This document shows, one piece after another, positions 59,299-64,000 of a stretch of 64,000 bases of DNA. Under the pieces are notes generated by a model, which saw only the letters and a list, made by a program, of their open reading frames with translations, made no database searches and was not told where the DNA came from. A program made the translations under genes and the position numbers. The DNA comes from Polaribacter atrinae (GTDB taxonomy: Bacteria; Bacteroidota; Bacteroidia; Flavobacteriales; Flavobacteriaceae), in the NCBI RefSeq assembly GCF_038023995.1, contig NZ_CP150660.1, positions 3,842,501 to 3,906,500 of the forward strand, written 5' to 3'. Numbering within the stretch: position 1 is the stretch's first letter; each line of letters begins with the position of its first letter.

Positions 59299-59562
59299 TT
59301 AATTCAGAGCGATTTTTAATTTACCAAATTGTTGTCCACCATAATGTCCAATATTAAATCCTTGTCCTAATCGTAAATATTGTTTTAAATGATTTCTCAA
59401 AATGGCATTTTCTTTTATTCCGTCAGATTTTCCTATATAAATTGTTATGGGCTTTTCTACCCAATTATTTTTCAATTCTTCAAGTGAAAGATTAGGTACT
59501 TTGCATTTAAAAAAATACTCTAACTCCTTTTTTTTAAAATTAAGTTTTTTTATTAGTCGAAT
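59299..59562 (-). pseudogene. gene remnant (GIY-YIG-like tail)
   Basis: An open frame of 87 codons with no ATG after the preceding stop. It encodes ...LEELKNNWVEKPITIYIGKSDG, LRNHLKQYLRLGQGFNIGHYGGQQFGKLKIALN, which resembles the Y-I-G-K core of GIY-YIG-like proteins. Missing N-terminus and decayed surroundings suggest a broken gene. Confidence 0.5.
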
Positions 59563-59759
59563 TTAAAACTATATAAACTCCCCCTTTCATTCTGTAAAAT
59601 ATTCGGATCAGTTATTAATTCCGACGTACTTTTAAACCTATAAAAGCTCAGTTTTTTGAGGGTTTCAATGTTTTAAACTCTATGTTTGTTGTTTTTCTAA
59701 AATGTGCTATAACAGGTTTTAAGTCTATTTATTTACTAATTTCATCAATATTAAATTCA

Positions 59760-61223
59760 CTATTTTTTATGAAGCACTTCATAAACATCATGTAAACTTT
59801 CAGCATTATCTAATAAGACTACAAGCGTATCGTTGGCTTCTATAATCGTTGTTCCTCCAGGGCGTACAAATTTTCCGTTTCTTTTAATCATACTTATAAA
59901 AGCTGTATTTGGAAAATGTAAGTCGATAATACGTTTATTTACGGCATCACTATCTGCATGAATATCTATTTCTTTCATAGCCGATTTTGGTAAATTTAAA
60001 ATATATCGATCGTTTTCTGCAATCGGTTTTGTTTCTTCTGGTAAAGCAACATTTAGCCATTTAGAGAAAATAGACAATGTAGTACCCTGAATTAAAATAG
60101 AGGTTACCGATATAAAAAATACAATATTAAAGATGATATTGGCTTTGTTTATTCCCGCTAAAAGCGGATATGTAGCAAACACAATTGGCACAGCACCACG
60201 TAAACCAACCCAAGAAATATACAGTCGTCTACGAAGTTTCATTTTAAAGAACATTAAACTGATAAAAACGCCTATTGGTCTCGCAACCAGAATTAAAAAT
60301 ACAGAAATTAAGATTCCGACACCCATATATGGGGTTATTTCTGATGGAAAAACAAGTAAACCTAGTGTAAGGAATAAAACAATTTGCATAAGCCAAGCCA
60401 TACCATCAAACATTTTTAAAATAGTTGTTTTATGGATAAGATCTTGATTTCCTAAATAGACAGCACAAATATAAATGGCTAAAAATCCGTTTCCACCAAC
60501 AGCATCTGTAGCAGAAAAAGTAATAAACATAAGTGCAATTACTAAAACAGGATACAATCCTTCGAAATCTAATTTAATTTTATTGATGATAATCTTACTT
60601 AACTTTCCAAAACCAAAACCAGCAATTCCACCAAAAATCATTTGTTGAAAAAACATAGGTATTATAGCGGTAATACTTAAATCTTGATTAATTACTAAAG
60701 TTAAAAAAGCCAATGTTAATACATAGGCCATCGGGTCATTACTACCACTTTCTAGCTCTAAGGTTTGTCTTAAATTATTTTTTAAAGCTAAATTTTTAGA
60801 TCGTAAAATAGAGAATACTGCCGCAGCATCTGTAGAAGATACAATAGAGCCTAATAGCAGACTTTCATAAATAGTAAAATCTGTTACATACCAAACAAAG
60901 GTACCTAAAGTAAGAGCGGTTAATAAAACACCTACGGTGGATAAAACAAGCCCTTCTTTAAGGATTGGTTTTATGGCTTTAAAATTTGTGTCTAAACCAC
61001 CAGAAAACAGAATAAAGTTAAGTGATACGATACCTATAAATTGCGCCATTTTAGGATCGTCAAAACGAATACCACCAATACCTTCTGAACCAGCCATCAT
61101 TCCGATAGCTAAAAAAAGTATTAAAGTTGGTACTCCAAATTTATAGGAAGTTTTACCAACAATAATACTTATAAAGAGGAGTATAGATCCTACTAACAGT
61201 ATATTTTCAATGGTTAAATTCAT
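59760..61223 (-). CDS. K+/H+ antiporter, CvrA/NhaP2-like
   Basis: 487 aa. About 12-13 membrane segments in a CPA1/NhaP fold (LESGSNDPMAYVLTLAFL, GLRGAVPIVFATYPL with the R-G-A-V-P-I motif) and a cytoplasmic RCK_C/TrkA_C-type domain at the end (IDLHFPNTAFISMIKRNGKFVRPGGTTIIEANDTLVVLL). Potassium or sodium export in exchange for protons. Monocistronic, 94 bp from the arsenic operon end. Confidence 0.92.
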   Translation of the reverse strand: MNLTIENILLVGSILLFISIIVGKTSYKFGVPTLILFLAIGMMAGSEGIGGIRFDDPKMAQFIGIVSLNFILFSGGLDTNFKAIKPILKEGLVLSTVGVLLTALTLGTFVWYVTDFTIYESLLLGSIVSSTDAAAVFSILRSKNLALKNNLRQTLELESGSNDPMAYVLTLAFLTLVINQDLSITAIIPMFFQQMIFGGIAGFGFGKLSKIIINKIKLDFEGLYPVLVIALMFITFSATDAVGGNGFLAIYICAVYLGNQDLIHKTTILKMFDGMAWLMQIVLFLTLGLLVFPSEITPYMGVGILISVFLILVARPIGVFISLMFFKMKLRRRLYISWVGLRGAVPIVFATYPLLAGINKANIIFNIVFFISVTSILIQGTTLSIFSKWLNVALPEETKPIAENDRYILNLPKSAMKEIDIHADSDAVNKRIIDLHFPNTAFISMIKRNGKFVRPGGTTIIEANDTLVVLLDNAESLHDVYEVLHKK

Positions 61224-61317
61224 ACGTATAATTTCTTAGTGTGATTTTATACAAATTTAACTCATTAAGCAAAAAGTATTTAATATAATAGTGCTTTTAT
61301 TTCACTATTATTAATAT

Positions 61318-62358
61318 TTATGCCTTTTTGTAATACTTTTTTCGTAACCAAAAAGATACTCTAACTAATAGGATTAAAGCAGGTACTTCTACCAACGGAC
61401 CAATAACACCTACAAATGCTTGTCCAGAATTTAATCCAAAAACTGCAATGGCAACTGCAATGGCTAATTCAAAATTATTTCCTGCTGCTGTAAAGGCTAC
61501 AGCTGCTGTTTTATCATATTCGGCTCCTGTTGCCTTGGTAAAGAAAAACCCAATAATGAACATCAATGTAAAATAGATTAATAAAGGAATGGCAATGATT
61601 AAAACATCCATCGGTATTTCTACAATTAATTCTCCTTTTAAAGAAAACATCACCACAATTGTAAATAATAATGCAATTAATGTCATCGGTGAAATAGTAG
61701 GAATAAATTTGTTTGTGTACCAATCTTCTCCTTTTAATTTTACTAAAATAAGTCGACTTAAAATACCCAATACAAAAGGGATTCCTAAATAAATAGCGAC
61801 ACTTTCTGCAATAGTTGCAACGGAAATATCAACTATAGCTCCTTCAAACCCAAAATAGGGTGGAAGTACAGTAATAAAAAGCCATGCATAAAAACTGTAT
61901 GCAAATACCTGAAAAATACTGTTTAAAGCCACCAAACCTGCTCCATATTCGCTACTTCCTTCTGCAAGATCGTTCCAAACCAACACCATGGCAATGCAAC
62001 GCGCCAAACCAATTAAAATAAGCCCGACCATATATTCTGGATATTCACGTAAAAATGTTATTGCCAAAATAAACATTAAAACAGGGCCAATAATCCAATT
62101 CAAAATAAGTGAAATGGATAATATTTTGGTATTCTTAAAAACCTTAGGTAAAAGTGCGTAGTTTACTTTCGCCAAAGGCGGATACATCATTAATATTAAA
62201 CCAATAGCAATAGGAATATTTGTAGTTCCGCTACTAAATGAATTGATAATGTCTGGGAATGTTGGAATGAAATAGCCTAAACCAACACCAAATGCCATAG
62301 CGACAAAAATCCATAAAGTGAGGTAGCTGTCTAGAAAACTTAATTTTTTTAAAGCCAT
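61318..62358 (-). CDS. arsB: ACR3-family arsenite efflux transporter
   Basis: 346 aa, ten membrane segments. Conserved segments: [48 protein letters not shown] (with the essential cysteine in ARCIAMV), and [34 protein letters not shown] near the end. Exports arsenite, using the proton gradient. Also called acr3. 2 bp after the arsC-like gene, same operon. Confidence 0.96.
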   Translation of the reverse strand: MALKKLSFLDSYLTLWIFVAMAFGVGLGYFIPTFPDIINSFSSGTTNIPIAIGLILMMYPPLAKVNYALLPKVFKNTKILSISLILNWIIGPVLMFILAITFLREYPEYMVGLILIGLARCIAMVLVWNDLAEGSSEYGAGLVALNSIFQVFAYSFYAWLFITVLPPYFGFEGAIVDISVATIAESVAIYLGIPFVLGILSRLILVKLKGEDWYTNKFIPTISPMTLIALLFTIVVMFSLKGELIVEIPMDVLIIAIPLLIYFTLMFIIGFFFTKATGAEYDKTAAVAFTAAGNNFELAIAVAIAVFGLNSGQAFVGVIGPLVEVPALILLVRVSFWLRKKYYKKA

Positions 62359-62360
62359 TT

Positions 62361-62993
62361 TTATAAATTTACTTGAGAGAAAACATAAAATAATTCTGTT
62401 GCAATTTGCAGACTTCTTTCTTGGTATTTTTCAGCTTGTTGAGGTGTATTGTCAAATGTCTTTGGATCATCAAAAGTAATTGGAATACGTTTTTCTGCGC
62501 CAGCAATAAACGGACAACCGCCATCTGCTTGAGAGCAAGTCATAATAGCTGCAAATTCAGATTTTGGATTAAAATCATCATCTAATTTTTTAGAAAACCC
62601 AATAATAGGATGTGCATTATCTGCGTATTTAATACTATAAATAGGATTGTTCGTTTCGGCAATTGTTTTGATTTTAAAACCAGCATTTTTTAAAGTTTCC
62701 GCTGCCATCGGAAAAAGCGCTGTAGCTTCTGTTCCACCAGAATAACAAAACACATTCTTAATATTAAAATAATTAGCCATTGCTTGTGCCCAAACTTGTG
62801 ATAAATGGCTTCTTCTAGAATTGTGCGTACAAATAAAGTTGATGTTAATTTTTTGTTGATTCCTAACTTTGTCTTGAATAAAATCTGCTAACGGTTGTAA
62901 GACAGTTTTACGTTCTTCTGAAATAGTTTCAGGGGTTAAGCCTTTAATTACATTTTCTATTTCAGAAAATAATGTTGTTTGTGTTGTGATCAT
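62361..62993 (-). CDS. arsC: arsenate reductase, low-molecular-weight phosphatase type
   Basis: 210 aa. [23 protein letters not shown] holds the C-x5-R-S P-loop of LMW phosphatase/arsenate reductase, with [19 protein letters not shown] as the DP acid loop and extra cysteines in [12 protein letters not shown]. Reduces arsenate to arsenite for export by the adjacent transporter; a thiol relay is expected. Longer than typical ArsC because of an N-terminal helical extension, usual in Bacteroidota. Confidence 0.92.
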   Translation of the reverse strand: MITTQTTLFSEIENVIKGLTPETISEERKTVLQPLADFIQDKVRNQQKININFICTHNSRRSHLSQVWAQAMANYFNIKNVFCYSGGTEATALFPMAAETLKNAGFKIKTIAETNNPIYSIKYADNAHPIIGFSKKLDDDFNPKSEFAAIMTCSQADGGCPFIAGAEKRIPITFDDPKTFDNTPQQAEKYQERSLQIATELFYVFSQVNL

Positions 62994-63020
62994 TTTTATT
63001 TAAGTTGATTTTTTTTTAGT

Positions 63021-63488
63021 TTAACAACATCCACTACCTGGAGCACAAGAATTTCCTGTTGCTATTTCTGAAAACTGTAATTTTGGTTTTTCTTCTGGAA
63101 TTCCACATTGGTCTTTAGCCAAACAATCTGTTTGCTTAGTGGTCAATAAAAAGTTTATTCCGTCAAAATCAAGTCCGAATTTACCAATTGTATCTGCTTG
63201 GTATTCTACTTCAATTTCTAAATCTTCAATATTTAAAACCTTTTCAGAAAGTTCTATAATGTTTAATAGTTTTTCTGGGTGTAATCTGTGGTCATAATCA
63301 TCTGCATTCCAAAGTTGAAAGTTTGCAACTTCTTCGTTTCTTACGGTTCCACCACAATCAATAAAATGTTTGGTAATTTTACCAACTTCCGTAACGTGAA
63401 AATGACTAGCAACTAATTCTCCGTTTGGTAATTGAAAACCGATGGTTTCTAATTTGTTTAATGCTACTTTAACTTCTGATAATTTCAT
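63021..63488 (-). CDS. DUF6428 family protein
   Basis: 155 aa, conserved in Bacteroidota ars operons. QLPNGELVASHFHVTEVGKITKHFIDCGGTVRNEEVANFQLW and the cysteine-rich C-terminus (TDCLAKDQCGIPEEKP, SCAPGSGCC). The clustered cysteines may bind arsenite or another thiophilic ion; role unknown. Confidence 0.85.
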   Translation of the reverse strand: MKLSEVKVALNKLETIGFQLPNGELVASHFHVTEVGKITKHFIDCGGTVRNEEVANFQLWNADDYDHRLHPEKLLNIIELSEKVLNIEDLEIEVEYQADTIGKFGLDFDGINFLLTTKQTDCLAKDQCGIPEEKPKLQFSEIATGNSCAPGSGCC

Positions 63489-63539
63489 AATGAATGTTTT
63501 TATTAATTGTAATTATACGATGAATGCTGATAAATTTTT

Positions 63540-63872
63540 TTAACAGCAATCTGTTTTTTGAGATAAATCTTGATTCAAAAATTCTGACATAACCGTTTTC
63601 ATTGCGGTCCAGTTTTCTTTATGAATGCAGTAACAAACACTTGTGCCTTCCACACTTCCTTTTATCAACCCTAAATGTTTTAATTCTTTTAAATGTTGAG
63701 AAATAGTGGGTTGTGCCAATCCTATTTCGTTTACTAAATCACCACACACACAAGAATCAATCTTAAACAAATGTTGTAAAATAGTTACTCTTGCCGGATG
63801 CCCAAAAACTTTAGCAAACAAGGCTATCTCATTTTGTTGATCGGTAAACATTTCGGTTTTTGCTAATCCCAT
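63540..63872 (-). CDS. arsR: ArsR-family metalloregulator
   Basis: 110 aa. Winged helix-turn-helix (LFAKVFGHPARVTILQHLFKIDSCVCGDLVNEIGLAQPTISQHLKELKHLGLI) with the C-V-C arsenite site in DSCVCGDL and a terminal CC. Represses the operon until As(III) binds. First gene of the arsR-DUF6428-arsC-acr3 operon. Confidence 0.95.
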   Translation of the reverse strand: MGLAKTEMFTDQQNEIALFAKVFGHPARVTILQHLFKIDSCVCGDLVNEIGLAQPTISQHLKELKHLGLIKGSVEGTSVCYCIHKENWTAMKTVMSEFLNQDLSQKTDCC

Positions 63873-63891
63873 ATTGTTGCTTTATTTATTC

Positions 63892-63899
63892 ATTGCAAT
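63892..63899 (-). promoter_or_regulatory. possible ArsR operator
   Basis: Palindrome ATTGCAAT, 20 bp upstream of the arsR ATG; it shares TTGCAAT with the palindrome at 58055-58071. Evidence is weak because the palindrome is short. Confidence 0.35.
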
Positions 63900-64000
63900 A
63901 TTACGATTAGTATTTAATTTATAGAAATTTTTTAGTTGAAGTTGCAAAAAAATATTTTGAAAGTTTTTTTTTTGAGTTTAATAACTTGGTTTGTTATAAG

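Overview
The window is AT-rich and reads as a chromosome segment of a marine-type Flavobacteriaceae member (Bacteroidota, Polaribacter/Tenacibaculum-like). Reasons: promoters of the form TAnnTTTG, the CusA fused to a TolC-like factor, BatA, DUF5916, TIGR02757, DUF3822 and DUF6428 family proteins, an LpxR-like protein, and the general gene order. The genus is an inference from protein style only.

Region 1 (1-11,447, minus strand) is an array of gene cassettes separated by about 130-bp folded repeats that behave like integron attC sites. There are seven sites (one cut by the window edge), one 5'-arm remnant, and a half-site at the recombinase-proximal end. Each cassette holds one to a few genes ending next to, or inside, its own repeat. 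Cargo includes a lipoprotein, a ParB-like/MORN protein, a putative abortive-infection protein, a multi-gene DUF697 cassette with an internal tandem duplication and an IS30 element, a J-domain membrane protein, a HigBA toxin-antitoxin pair, a YoaP-like acetyltransferase and a small membrane protein. For all seven cassettes with both ends visible, the two ends are complementary over about 14 nt, with a G.T pair at position 11 every time.

Region 2 (11,544-17,707) is next to the array: a tyrosine recombinase without the IntI-specific insertion, a DnaE2-like polymerase and a DinB-like Y-family polymerase in one apparent operon, divergent from a LexA-like XRE/S24 repressor with an intact self-cleavage triad. 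This suggests SOS-controlled cassette shuffling and mutagenesis, parallel to LexA control of classical integron integrases but built from different parts.

Region 3 (17,678-19,849) has an unknown gene and a second tyrosine integrase abutting a tRNA-Met gene, so part of the left side may be an island inserted at that tRNA.

Region 4 (19,958-49,502) is mostly housekeeping: START-like protein, class IV aminotransferase, YqgE, HU, Fmt, RecQ, NTPase, a DUF493/three-PPIase/MoxR operon, RsmD, a RecD-like helicase, LpxR-like protein, two tandem PPK2 kinases, tRNA-Gly, esterase, a dihydroorotase-like protein lacking its metal-binding HxH, BatA, CPBP protease, a LolD-like ATPase, a DUF5916 protein and SucC.

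Region 5 (49,602-63,900) is a metal and metalloid resistance zone: a P-type ATPase, Fur-family regulator, CusB-like adaptor and CusA-TolC fusion in one operon, then a ParDE-like toxin-antitoxin pair, a decayed stretch, a K+/H+ antiporter, and an ArsR-DUF6428-ArsC-Acr3 arsenic operon.
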